NCBI GenBank assembly: GCA_026713205.1
Contig: JAPOOY010000160.1
Location: 1-9,852 of the forward strand
Reading direction: 5' to 3'
Length of the DNA stretch: 9,852 nucleotides
Origin: Bdellovibrionales bacterium
GTDB lineage: Bacteria; Bdellovibrionota; Bdellovibrionia; Bdellovibrionales; UBA1609
Shown: positions 1 through 7,091 of the stretch, in pieces
Position numbering within the stretch: position 1 is the stretch's first letter
Layout: the number at the start of each line of letters is the position of its first letter
Notes under the pieces: model-generated
The model's database searches: none
What the model was told of the DNA's origin: nothing
The model's input: the letters and a program-made list of their open reading frames with translations, nothing else
Program-made: the position numbers and the translations under genes

Positions 1-95
1 ACTATAGGGGTCAAAAATGAGTTCGGCTTTGACACGGATGCGGCTGTAAGTCGCTCTGTGGCAAAACGCATGTTTGAATTTTTGACCCCTATAGT
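1..95. repeat. 95-bp palindromic element with 18-bp perfect terminal inverted repeats
   Basis: Bases 1-18 (actataggggtcaaaaat) are the exact reverse complement of 78-95. The symmetry continues inward imperfectly: 24-46 (cggctttgacacggatgcgg onward) pairs with 49-70 through G-U pairs and one bulge, so the whole element can fold into one long hairpin. No transposase or open frame is present inside. It looks like a MITE-like or REP/ERIC-like intergenic repeat. A bidirectional terminator of a gene to the left is an alternative. Because it starts at base 1, its true left boundary is not certain. Confidence 0.7.
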
Positions 96-110
96 CTGTT
101 ATAAAGGGTG

Positions 111-157
111 TAAGCATTTTTTCTTATGAAGAACCGGAAAATTTCAAACCGGAGGAG
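111..157 (+). repeat. 47-bp interspersed repeat, left copy
   Basis: This stretch matches the reverse complement of 9806-9852 with 3 mismatches in 47. In one frame it reads SIFSYEEPENFKPEEIIF and runs to a TGA at 182-184. The frame is open only from base 95, so if it is coding it is just the tail of a broken gene cut by the palindromic element. It may equally be a non-coding repeat. The rest of 96-308 holds no gene, only the tolB promoter. Confidence 0.65.
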
Positions 158-232
158 ATAATTTTTAAGGTTTTTCATATCTGAAAAAATATAATTTTCA
201 ACAAACCGGCGCCTTGCTCTAAGAAAAAATCA

Positions 233-260
233 TTGACTGAAAATTTATTTTATGTATCAT
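233..260 (+). promoter_or_regulatory. candidate sigma70-type promoter of tolB-dusB
   Basis: A TTGACT -35 box (233-238) and a TATCAT -10 box (255-260) are separated by 16 bases. Transcription would start near 267 and give a leader of about 40 bases. No clear Shine-Dalgarno sequence precedes the tolB ATG; the stretch before it is cttaaaccaaaaaccatt. Confidence 0.5.
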
Positions 261-308
261 TCTTAGTTAAACGCTCTCTCACATTAAAAACTTAAACCAA
301 AAACCATT

Positions 309-1781
309 ATGAATTTCAATCTATCAAATCCTCTGTTTCTTAAACGAAAAAATAAAAACAGAGTCAATCCATCTTCTCTTAATCAAGCCCTTGCCCCCTC
401 TTCCCGGAAAAACCGATTTTACAAACAATCCCTCCTCCTGGCGCTCTTCTTTTTTTCCACTTCGGGACAGGCTAAGATCATCATTAATATTGGCTCAGCT
501 AAGGTAAAAAAAAGCGTTATCGCTCTGTCCCCTTTTCTGCTTAAAAATAATTCCTTCACAGAGGAAGATAAAAAACTGGGAGAATCCATGTTCTCCCATC
601 TTAATGAAAATTTAAAGCGGTCCAGTTATTTTAAAATTCTGCCATCGGCCGCTTTTATTGAAAATCCTATTGAAAAAGCCCCTATTCCCTGGCCGGAAAA
701 TATCAGGGGATTCCGTTGGGAGAATTGGAAGCTCAGTGGAACAGATTTCCTTCTGTTTAACAGCTATACGATATCGGAAGGACAAGTGCGGGTAAAAGTT
801 GCCTTTTACAATATAAATTTAAAAAAAGCTGTTTTTCAGCGCAAATACTCCACCTCTTCCCAGCATATAGAATCACTTATTAACCGTCTTTCAAATGATC
901 TGGTTCAAAAATTAAGCGGAAGAAAAGGGATTTTTGAAACAAAAATCACCAGTGTTAAAACGCTTTCTAACGGGCAGAAGGAACTTTTTGTAATGAATTG
1001 GAACGGGATAGATTCCCGCCGAATTACTTTCCATCGATCTATTGTTCTATCCCCCGTATGGTCTCCTGATGGACAGAAGTTGGCCTACACAGCTTTCGTT
1101 TTTAATAAAAAACTGAAAAAAAGACAGGCTATTTTATTTCTTTATGACAGGAAAACACGGCTCATAAAAATACTGTCCCGTCACCAGGGCGCCAATTTGG
1201 GAGCGGATTTTCTATCTAATGGAACAGGCCTGTTTGTCACACTGGAGAAAGGACGAGGCCTAATGGATATTTTTAAGCTTAATATGTTCAATACCAATAT
1301 TTCACCCCTGACAAACGGCCCTCCGGGAGTGATCAATGTGGAGCCCTCTGTTAATCCACGAAACAATCGGATCGCCTTTTCTTCAAACAGAAATGGAAAA
1401 GCCCATATTTACACTATGGATTCAACCGGAGGATCCGTTCGGCAACTCACTTCTGTCGGACATTATAATGCCACCCCGGATTGGTCTCCTTTTAAAAATA
1501 AATTGGTTTTCTCCGGTAAAGATGGAAGACATTTTGACATCTTTATGATGAATGGAGATGGTTCCGGTTTAAGACGACTCACGCATCTGAAAAAATCCAA
1601 CGGTCAGCGGGCCAATTGTGAATCTCCCAGTTTTTCTCCTGATGGACGATTTATTGTTTTCACCAGTGATGTCACCGGAACCTATCAGCTTTTTATAATG
1701 AACCTGGATGATCTTTATATTGAAAGAATTACATTTGATAATCACCACTATAAATCCCCAAAATGGTCTCCCTACCTTTAA
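309..1781 (+). CDS. tolB: TolB-family periplasmic beta-propeller protein
   Basis: This is a 490-residue protein of the TolB family, the periplasmic partner of Pal in the Tol-Pal system that keeps the outer membrane tethered during division. A hydrophobic segment at residues 41-52 followed by TSGQA (51-55) looks like a signal peptide, with the mature chain starting near KIIINIG. It is preceded by an unusually long basic N-region of about 40 residues with no internal Met start. Residues about 57-210 fit the TolB N-terminal domain. From about 215, six-bladed propeller motifs follow: WSPDGQKLAYTAF (251-263), NPRNNRIAFSSNRNGKAHIY (349-368), WSPFKNKLVFSGKDG (392-406) and FSPDGRFIVFTSD (442-454). 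It is probably co-transcribed with dusB, which starts inside its last codons. tolQ, tolR, tolA and pal are not in the window. Family assignment is firm; its membership of a working Tol system is inferred. Confidence 0.9.
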   Translation: MNFNLSNPLFLKRKNKNRVNPSSLNQALAPSSRKNRFYKQSLLLALFFFSTSGQAKIIINIGSAKVKKSVIALSPFLLKNNSFTEEDKKLGESMFSHLNENLKRSSYFKILPSAAFIENPIEKAPIPWPENIRGFRWENWKLSGTDFLLFNSYTISEGQVRVKVAFYNINLKKAVFQRKYSTSSQHIESLINRLSNDLVQKLSGRKGIFETKITSVKTLSNGQKELFVMNWNGIDSRRITFHRSIVLSPVWSPDGQKLAYTAFVFNKKLKKRQAILFLYDRKTRLIKILSRHQGANLGADFLSNGTGLFVTLEKGRGLMDIFKLNMFNTNISPLTNGPPGVINVEPSVNPRNNRIAFSSNRNGKAHIYTMDSTGGSVRQLTSVGHYNATPDWSPFKNKLVFSGKDGRHFDIFMMNGDGSGLRRLTHLKKSNGQRANCESPSFSPDGRFIVFTSDVTGTYQLFIMNLDDLYIERITFDNHHYKSPKWSPYL

Positions 1782-2788
1782 ATCTATCTGATTACATAAA
1801 GAATAATCCTTTCTTTCTGGCTCCTATGGCAGGTGTCACAGACAACCCCTTTCGTTCTTTTATGAGGGAAATGGGTTGCGGTCTCATCACAACGGAGTTG
1901 GTGTCCGCCCGCGGGTTAAAGGAAAAACATAAAAAAACCTTGCAGCTTATGGAGTTTGAGGAATGTCAAAGGCCTGTGGGAATTCAGATTTTTGGAGAAT
2001 CCGCTGATACTCTTGGGGAGGGGGCAAAAATAGCTCAGGATACCGGCGCCGATTTTGTTGATTTAAACCTGGGCTGTCCTGTGAACAAAATTGTGAAGAA
2101 AGGAGCTGGCTCAGCCCTTCTAAAAGATTTGAAAATTTTGGCAACAGTTTTACGAAAGATGCGATCGGAAACCAGCCTCCCCCTGTCTTTGAAAGTAAGA
2201 ATGGGTTGGGATCAAAACAGCCTAAACGCCGGAGAAGTGGCTCATATTGCTTATAATGAAGGATTCTCCTGGATGACAATTCACGGAAGAACCCGCAGTC
2301 AGGGATACTCCGGACAAGCTGACTGGAATTATATAAAAAAGATAAAAGCCGAAGCCCCTCTTCCCATTATCGGCAATGGAGACCTGAAAACAGCTCGTCA
2401 AGCTCTGGAAAAATTAAAATTCAGTCAATGTGATGGAGTGATGATTGGACGAGGCTGTTTAAAAAACCCATGGATATTTTTGGAAGCTCTGACTCTATTA
2501 ACTGAAACCACAGAAACTTTTAACAGAGACTGCAACCAGCTCATCCGGCGATTAAAAAACCACTTGGAAAAATTTTATGATGAAAAACTTTTCCTTTTGC
2601 AAATAAAAAAATTTTGTGCCTGGTTCTCTGCGGGAATCCCTCATTCCGCTCCCTTTCGGCAAGAGCTTTTCATGGAAAAAGACAGAGATAAAGTTATGGA
2701 GATGATTGAAGAATTTTTTAACAGCTCTCATTTCACTCTAAAAGAAATAAAAGAATACGGGCCGGAACTTATGAGAGGCCATGGTTAA
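1763..2788 (+). CDS. dusB: tRNA-dihydrouridine synthase (DusB/NifR3 type)
   Basis: This 341-residue FMN enzyme reduces uridines in tRNA to dihydrouridine using NADPH. Conserved blocks appear in family order: APMAGVTDNPFR (20-31, FMN binding), TELVSARGL (44-52), VGIQIFGE (72-79), DLNLGCPVNKIVKKGAGSAL (100-119) with the catalytic Cys105, SLKVRMGW (142-149) with the FMN-contacting Lys144, IHGRTRSQGYSG (173-184), IIGNGD (202-207) and DGVMIGRG (224-231). The C-terminal helical tRNA-binding region follows. Length is normal for DusB. The ATG lies 19 bases before the end of the tolB reading frame, with no Shine-Dalgarno sequence, so translational coupling to tolB is likely. The exact Dus subfamily is less sure than the enzyme class. 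Confidence 0.93.
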   Translation: MVSLPLNLSDYIKNNPFFLAPMAGVTDNPFRSFMREMGCGLITTELVSARGLKEKHKKTLQLMEFEECQRPVGIQIFGESADTLGEGAKIAQDTGADFVDLNLGCPVNKIVKKGAGSALLKDLKILATVLRKMRSETSLPLSLKVRMGWDQNSLNAGEVAHIAYNEGFSWMTIHGRTRSQGYSGQADWNYIKKIKAEAPLPIIGNGDLKTARQALEKLKFSQCDGVMIGRGCLKNPWIFLEALTLLTETTETFNRDCNQLIRRLKNHLEKFYDEKLFLLQIKKFCAWFSAGIPHSAPFRQELFMEKDRDKVMEMIEEFFNSSHFTLKEIKEYGPELMRGHG

Positions 2789-2836
2789 AAAAGAGTGTTT
2801 AAAAAACCATACCAATCCTGTTTTATGCTGATCCAG

Positions 2837-2922
2837 TTTGATTTCTGCGGTTTTTTGTTCTTATAAAGTTAGCCAAGGGTGTAATCCTTCCTTTTTGCAT
2901 CTGAAAAACCGCAGAAATCAAA
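2837..2922. repeat. 19-bp perfect inverted repeat between convergent dusB and ftsI
   Basis: Bases 2837-2855 (tttgatttctgcggttttt) are the exact reverse complement of 2904-2922, with 48 bases between. The arms end in T or A runs at the loop side rather than after the stem, so this is not a normal intrinsic terminator. It would form the same stable stem at the 3' end of both convergent transcripts and may protect or process them, or it may be a small mobile-element remnant. The loop shows no clear further pairing apart from a weak aagg/cctt stem near 2875-2889. Confidence 0.7.
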
Positions 2923-2929
2923 GAGCTTA

Positions 2930-4864
2930 TCAATTCAAAATAACTGTTACTTTTTTATCTTCCGGCAAAAGCTGACCGGCAAAGGGAATGGTGCGAATCA
3001 CTCTTCGGGATCCATAAAATTTCAATTTGATTTCTGTTCCATGCACTTTCTTTAAAACTTCCCGGAGAGAAAGACCTTTTAAGTCCGGCATTGTTCCCAC
3101 AGCGGCCGGACTTCTCTGAGGTTTGGAAACTTCCGGTTTATTGGAAGAAAAAGATATAAAATCATTCTCACTAAAGAGGATGGGTGAAAGGCCCGCTTTT
3201 CGTATGGCATAAGAGGCGGTTTCTGAAAAAACCGGAGCGGCAAGATCTGAAGCATAAAAGTGATCTTTCGCTCCATTGATAGCTATATAAATAACAAATT
3301 TTGGCTTATGCGCCGGAATAAACCCCGCAAAACTGGAAATATACTCTCCGGTTTTATAACCTCCTTTTTGGAAGTTCACCTGTTGAGCTGTTCCGGTTTT
3401 CCCCGCTGTTAAATGCCCGGGAACCACAGCCCGAAAACCTGTAGAAGACTCCTCTGTGGCTCCAGCCAACATAAGAATAAGAAGCTGGGCCGTGTTTTCA
3501 CTGATTGCCCTTTGGATGACAGATGTTTTAAAATGTTTTTCCTCTCCCGTATAAGAATTTTGTATTTTCTTAACCAAAATCGGTTTCTTTAGAATCCCTC
3601 CTCTGGCCAAAGCGCTATAAGCATTGGCTATTTGTAAGGTGGTTGCTGCAATACCATGTCCAAAACTGATAGTGGCTGTTTCAATGGGCCGCCAGGGCAA
3701 AGGACGCAATATTCCTCGCGAATCTCCAGGAAATTCAAGGCCGGTTTTTTTGCCAAAACCAAAATTCCATAAAGTTTTCCTCAGCTTTCCCGCTCCCACA
3801 TCCAAAGCCACTTCAGCCGCTCCCACATTGGAGGAAAGAGCCAAAATTTCAGAAAGATTTAAAAAAGGGTCAAATCGTTTTTTTTCATCCGCTTCCCGGA
3901 TCACTCGTTCTCCAAGTTTAAAAGCGCCGTCATGAGTGGAATAACTTTTACTTGGAGGTATTCCATTTTCCAAGGCGGAAGCTAAAGTAAAAGTCTTTAA
4001 AGTGCTTCCCGGCTCATAAATATCCGTGACCGTTCGGTTACGGCGAAAGATGGGATTGCCTGTAAGGGGATGATTGGGATTGTAATTGGGAACATTCACC
4101 ATAGCGAGTATTTCATTGGTTTCCACGCTTAAAATAACTCCTAATGCAAACCGGGCCGAAGATTTTTTAACGGCTTGACTTAATTCCCTCTCAAAATAAA
4201 CCTGAGTATCCCGGTCAATGGTCAGATATACATCTGAACCACTCATCCTATGGATAAACGAAGTGAAGGCCGCAAAGAGCGGACGGCCTCGCGCATCCCG
4301 TTTGACAATCAGCCTTTGCTCAACACCCTTTAACACCTCTTCATATTGCTTTTCAATACCTTCAAGACCCTGGCCATCAATGCCCGTAAAACCCAACACC
4401 TGAGAGAGAGAAGGCCCCTCTGTATAAAATCTCTTGGTTTCCTGAATGAAATGAAGCCCTTTTAATTTCCAAGACTGAATGGTTTTTATTTCCTTGGGGC
4501 TAAGATGTCTTTTAATCCATACGAATCGTCGTTTCTTATTTAATAATTTTTTTAAAAAGAATTTCTGTGGCCGATTAAAAAGACCGGAAAGTTTTTTTGC
4601 CGCGTAGTATGGTTTTTCAAAAGTTTGTGGATCCGCGAACAAAGACCGGGAGGGAATGGAGAGGGCTAACTCCTGACCCTTACGATCATAAATGACACCC
4701 CTGCGGGGATTGATTTTGACAGTTGTCTCAAAGATCCGCTCTTTAAGTCCGCTGAGCTTTTCATGGGGTAAAAGCTGAAGATCCACTCCGCGAAAAACAA
4801 GACAACACCAAAGCAGAGCCAAGACAGCTCCCACAAAAATAATTCTGTTCTTCATTGGCTCCAT
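2930..4864 (-). CDS. ftsI: FtsI/PBP3-type peptidoglycan transpeptidase with C-terminal PASTA domain
   Basis: This septal penicillin-binding protein cross-links peptidoglycan at the division site. The chosen start is the ATG at 4864, preceded by GAGGAG at a 5-base spacing; this gives 644 residues. The frame stays open to a TTG at 4909, which would add 15 residues but has no better ribosome site. In the 644-residue protein a membrane anchor lies at about 6-30 (RIIFVGAVLALLWCCLVF). The PBP dimerisation domain begins at about 52 (INPRRGVIYDRKGQ). Catalytic motifs are STLK (287-290, Ser287 nucleophile), SSN (344-346) and KTGT (489-492). Residues about 591-644 (MPDLKGLSLREVLKK to VTVILN) form one PASTA domain. 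ftsL lies 159 bases upstream. No murE follows; the gene converges on dusB. PBP2-type alternatives are less likely given the ftsL and rsmH neighbours. Confidence 0.93.
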   Translation of the reverse strand: MEPMKNRIIFVGAVLALLWCCLVFRGVDLQLLPHEKLSGLKERIFETTVKINPRRGVIYDRKGQELALSIPSRSLFADPQTFEKPYYAAKKLSGLFNRPQKFFLKKLLNKKRRFVWIKRHLSPKEIKTIQSWKLKGLHFIQETKRFYTEGPSLSQVLGFTGIDGQGLEGIEKQYEEVLKGVEQRLIVKRDARGRPLFAAFTSFIHRMSGSDVYLTIDRDTQVYFERELSQAVKKSSARFALGVILSVETNEILAMVNVPNYNPNHPLTGNPIFRRNRTVTDIYEPGSTLKTFTLASALENGIPPSKSYSTHDGAFKLGERVIREADEKKRFDPFLNLSEILALSSNVGAAEVALDVGAGKLRKTLWNFGFGKKTGLEFPGDSRGILRPLPWRPIETATISFGHGIAATTLQIANAYSALARGGILKKPILVKKIQNSYTGEEKHFKTSVIQRAISENTAQLLILMLAGATEESSTGFRAVVPGHLTAGKTGTAQQVNFQKGGYKTGEYISSFAGFIPAHKPKFVIYIAINGAKDHFYASDLAAPVFSETASYAIRKAGLSPILFSENDFISFSSNKPEVSKPQRSPAAVGTMPDLKGLSLREVLKKVHGTEIKLKFYGSRRVIRTIPFAGQLLPEDKKVTVILN

Positions 4865-4869
4865 AAAAA

Positions 4870-4875
4870 CTCCTC
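4870..4875 (-). promoter_or_regulatory. ribosome binding site that decides the ftsI start
   Basis: GAGGAG on the minus strand sits 5 bases before the ATG at 4864-4862. The upstream in-frame TTG at 4909 has no comparable site, so the shorter start is preferred. Confidence 0.65.
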
Positions 4876-4907
4876 TTTTGAAAACTATGGAGGAACCAAA
4901 TTTTTTC

Positions 4908-5028
4908 AATTAGGACTCGTGAAAAAAACCTGGACATTTATGATTGAGGTCAAATCGTATAACTCCACTCACCATGAAAACGACGACCCTACACAAATGT
5001 CTATATTATTTTCACACGAGTCCTTAAT
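4908..5028. repeat. about 120-bp imperfect palindrome filling the ftsL-ftsI gap
   Basis: The outer arms are GGACTCGTG (4913-4921) and its exact complement CACGAGTCC (5015-5023), extended by attA on the left and TTAAT on the right with one indel. Inner arms gacatttatg (4933-4942) and cacaaatgtc (4992-5001) pair 9 of 10 on practically the same centre. A weaker ggtc/gacc pairing continues inward at 4948-4951 and 4985-4988. The element resembles ERIC-type long hairpins in size and layout but I do not recognise the sequence. The ftsL stop codon (5024-5026) lies in the right arm. Confidence 0.6.
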
Positions 5029-5320
5029 CCACAACAATAGCTTTCCCATCAATAACCTGAATGATCTGACCTTTTTTTGTTTTAACCAAAGAATGTCGGC
5101 GAGCCTGGCGTTCCAGCCGGTCTATATGATTCATCCCGGCATATTCCGTTAAACTTTTATAATAATTATCCTGAATCCGATTAAATTTTTCACTTTCCTT
5201 ATACAGGGAATAACTGATTCTCCTCAGAGTGATTTTAGAAAAAGCAGCTATAAACAAAGCTATTATAACAATTAAAATGCTAATAAAAGGTCGTAGATCA
5301 TCTTTTAAATATCCCTTCAT
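5024..5320 (-). CDS. ftsL: FtsL-like bitopic cell-division protein
   Basis: This is a 98-residue protein with a short basic cytoplasmic start and one membrane segment at about 12-28 (FISILIVIIALFIAAFS). A polar, probably coiled-coil periplasmic part follows (33-80, TLRRISYSLYKESEKFNRIQ onward). FtsL bridges FtsB and FtsQ and activates FtsWI in the divisome. Primary sequence similarity in FtsL is always weak, so the call rests on size, topology and its position between rsmH and ftsI, where ftsL sits in most dcw clusters. A GGGAGAG ribosome site precedes the ATG. The stop codon overlaps the right arm of the palindrome at 4908-5028. Confidence 0.8.
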   Translation of the reverse strand: MKGYLKDDLRPFISILIVIIALFIAAFSKITLRRISYSLYKESEKFNRIQDNYYKSLTEYAGMNHIDRLERQARRHSLVKTKKGQIIQVIDGKAIVVD

Positions 5321-5370
5321 ATCTCTCCCTTTTTAATACGGCTCTTAATTGACCCAATACTAACACACGG

Positions 5371-5394
5371 GGAAAAGTTATAAAACGCTTTTCC
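5371..5394 (-). other. hairpin in the rsmH-ftsL spacer
   Basis: GGAAAAG (5371-5377) and CTTTTCC (5388-5394) form a 7-bp stem with a 10-base loop, just after the rsmH stop. No T run follows on the minus strand, so it is not a typical terminator. It may be a weak pause or processing site within the rsmH-ftsL-ftsI transcript. Confidence 0.35.
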
Positions 5395-5404
5395 TGGTAT
5401 CATT

Positions 5405-6376
5405 TTAGCTTTTCACAAACACCCTTAACTTAGCGCTTCGGCTTCGGATATTGAAAAGCCTCTCTTCAGTTGAAGGCATGATGGCCTTTTTATTCCATAA
5501 GGACCCTTTACCTTCTCTGACAAATTCCCGAAAAAGATGTTTCACAATTCGATCTTCCAAAGAATGAAAAGAAATAACTATAAAGTATCCAGTTGAATTT
5601 AAAAAAGGCAAAAAAGAGGGGAGGGATATTTTTAGTCCTTCCAGCTCTCCGTTGACTTTTATCCGAAGAGCCAGGAAATAGGGAGTGGCGGGATGACGGC
5701 CCGGGCGACCTGGCCTGGCGGTTTTTTGAATCAACCGAGCGAGTTCTCCCGTAGTCGTAATCCGTTTTTTCTTTCTTTCCTCAAAAATAGCCTGAACCAC
5801 AGAAAAGGGATGTTTCACTTCCCCATATTCTCTAAAAAGTTGAACCAACTCCTTCTTTGAAAGGCCATTTACCAAATCCTCCGCTGTTATTTCCCCCCTC
5901 TGATCCATACGCATATCCAAAGGCCCGTCCTTGTGAAAACTAAAACCTCTTCCTCCCTGATCCAATTGAGGGGAGCTGACACCTAAATCCATTAATATCA
6001 TATCAAAGGCCCTCCATTCTGAGAGGAAAGAAGGGGAAGAACCGATATTTTCCGGAAAATGATAAAAACTTGTTCGTAAAAACTGAATACGGGAAGCTTG
6101 GGCCAGCTCTTTTCCATAATTTATGGCTTCCTCATCCCAATCCAAGGCTAAAATACGAAGTTCGGGATGCTGAGACAGCAAGGCTTTGGAATGACCTCCT
6201 CTTCCAAAAGTACAATCCAAAACATTTTTTGGCTCTCGTTTTTGAGCCATAGCAAGAATTTCCGAAAGCAAAACAGGATTATGGGCAAAAACATCAGCCG
6301 AAAAATTCTCTCTACCCCTTTTTCCGGAAAGTTTCTGAAAAGGTGTCCTCTTTCCTTTTCGGAATTTATCCGTCAT
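5405..6376 (-). CDS. rsmH: 16S rRNA (cytosine-1402-N4)-methyltransferase RsmH (MraW)
   Basis: This 323-residue SAM-dependent methyltransferase N4-methylates C1402 in the decoding centre of 16S rRNA. Family blocks are all present: HNPVLLSE (32-39), LDCTFGRGGHS (53-63, SAM-binding loop), LALDWDEEA (76-84), DMILMDLGVSSPQLD (125-139), GPLDMRMD (151-158), HPATPYFLALRIKVNGEL (228-245), FHSLEDRIVK (270-279) and RSRSAKLRVF (311-320). The first 30 residues are basic and less conserved. The ATG is preceded by GAGGGTG. It heads the rsmH-ftsL-ftsI unit; mraZ, which usually precedes it, is missing and bcp stands upstream instead. Confidence 0.95.
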   Translation of the reverse strand: MTDKFRKGKRTPFQKLSGKRGRENFSADVFAHNPVLLSEILAMAQKREPKNVLDCTFGRGGHSKALLSQHPELRILALDWDEEAINYGKELAQASRIQFLRTSFYHFPENIGSSPSFLSEWRAFDMILMDLGVSSPQLDQGGRGFSFHKDGPLDMRMDQRGEITAEDLVNGLSKKELVQLFREYGEVKHPFSVVQAIFEERKKKRITTTGELARLIQKTARPGRPGRHPATPYFLALRIKVNGELEGLKISLPSFLPFLNSTGYFIVISFHSLEDRIVKHLFREFVREGKGSLWNKKAIMPSTEERLFNIRSRSAKLRVFVKS

Positions 6377-6404
6377 TATACACCCTCATTTTTGGTACAC
6401 ACAT

Positions 6405-6433
6405 ATTTTACAAAAAGAAATAATCAGGCCCAA
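6405..6433 (-). promoter_or_regulatory. candidate promoter of the rsmH-ftsL-ftsI unit
   Basis: On the minus strand a TTGGGC -35 box (6433-6428) and a TAAAAT -10 box (6410-6405) are spaced by 17 bases. Transcription would start about 20-25 bases before the rsmH ATG. The -35 box is a weak match. Confidence 0.4.
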
Positions 6434-6544
6434 TCGGAAGTGAATTTTGAGATTTTCTATTGAAATAAAAAAGATCCTCTTCATTAAAGAACAAAGCGCA
6501 AAAAAGGACTTAAATTTGACACAGATGCGAACAAGGAAACCCTT

Positions 6545-7012
6545 TCATAAGGTTTTCAAAAAATCCAACACTTCTTGAGCATGACCTTTCACTTTTACGC
6601 TTCGCCACTCCTTGACAATTGTTCCTGATTTATCAATCACAAAAGTGCTTCGATCAATACCTATATAGCTCTTTCCCATAAAACTTTTTTCCTTGATGAC
6701 ATCAAAGGCATGACACAATTTCCCGTCCGGATCGCTTATTAAATCAAAGGTATATTTTTGTTTTGATTTAAAATTCTCATGGGATTTAAGCGAGTCCTTG
6801 GAAACTCCAAAAATCTCTCCTCCACCAGCCTGAACTTGTTTATGAAGAGCGGTAAAATCACGCCCCTCTTGAGTGCATCCGGGAGTGTTATCCTTTGGAT
6901 AAAAATAAACAATAAGACTCTGCCCCTTTAATTGACTTAGGTTTACTGTTCGTCCACCCGTTGTCTCCAATGCCAAATCAGGAGCCGATTGGCCCACTAA
7001 AGTTTCAGACAT
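6545..7012 (-). CDS. bcp: Bcp/PrxQ-type thiol peroxidase (peroxiredoxin)
   Basis: This 155-residue thioredoxin-fold peroxiredoxin reduces H2O2 and organic hydroperoxides in the cytoplasm. The signature is YFYPKDNTPGCTQEG (36-50) with peroxidatic Cys46. The second Cys found five residues later in E. coli Bcp is absent (Arg51 there). The only other Cys is Cys100 in GKLCHAF. Conserved FGVSKDSLKSHENF (68-81), ISDPDG (92-97) and RSTFVIDKSG (121-130) follow. Length is normal. An AAGGAGG ribosome site precedes the ATG. It lies 168 bases upstream of rsmH on the same strand and is divergent from hpt. The lack of the resolving Cys suggests a one-Cys mechanism or recycling through Cys100, which is inference. 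Confidence 0.94.
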   Translation of the reverse strand: MSETLVGQSAPDLALETTGGRTVNLSQLKGQSLIVYFYPKDNTPGCTQEGRDFTALHKQVQAGGGEIFGVSKDSLKSHENFKSKQKYTFDLISDPDGKLCHAFDVIKEKSFMGKSYIGIDRSTFVIDKSGTIVKEWRSVKVKGHAQEVLDFLKTL

Positions 7013-7030
7013 GATTCCCTCCTTTATTTG

Positions 7031-7060
7031 AAAAAAACACCAGCTTTTAAAAATAAGCTG
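7031..7060 (-). terminator. terminator-like hairpin in the bcp 5' leader
   Basis: On the minus strand CAGCTT (7060-7055), an 8-base loop and AAGCTG (7046-7041) are followed by GTG and seven T (7037-7031). This lies between the candidate bcp promoter and the bcp ATG, so it could act as an attenuator. The 6-bp stem is weak, with three G-C pairs. Confidence 0.4.
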
Positions 7061-7091
7061 TTAAACTCTCCCTGTTGAAATTTTAAGATTT

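Noticed and set aside
1..95. tRNA-like or other structured RNA gene in the left palindrome
   Set aside because: It has no cloverleaf arms or conserved tRNA bases; the fold is a single long hairpin.
1947..2279. 110-codon minus-strand frame inside dusB
   Set aside because: It is a shadow of a well conserved dusB segment and its translation is low-quality with no recognisable motif.
2780..2809. atggtt/aaccat stem at the dusB stop codon as a terminator
   Set aside because: The stem is only 6 bp with an A-rich loop and no T run follows.
3624..3935. 103-codon plus-strand frame inside ftsI
   Set aside because: It is antisense to the transpeptidase domain of ftsI, which carries all catalytic motifs in the other frame.
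4865..4909. 15-residue N-terminal extension of FtsI from a TTG start
   Set aside because: The ATG at 4864 has a GAGGAG site at good spacing and begins just before the membrane anchor; the TTG has no such support.
4990..5026. 17-codon plus-strand frame starting MKTTTLHKC in the palindrome
   Set aside because: It is too short, without a ribosome site, and explained by the repeat itself.
4919..5152. 77-codon plus-strand frame across the ftsL-ftsI spacer and the ftsL 3' end
   Set aside because: It is antisense to ftsL over much of its length, has no ribosome site and resembles no family; the spacer part is the palindrome.
6167..6463. 98-codon plus-strand frame across the rsmH 5' end
   Set aside because: It is antisense to conserved rsmH motifs, has no ribosome site and shows no family resemblance.
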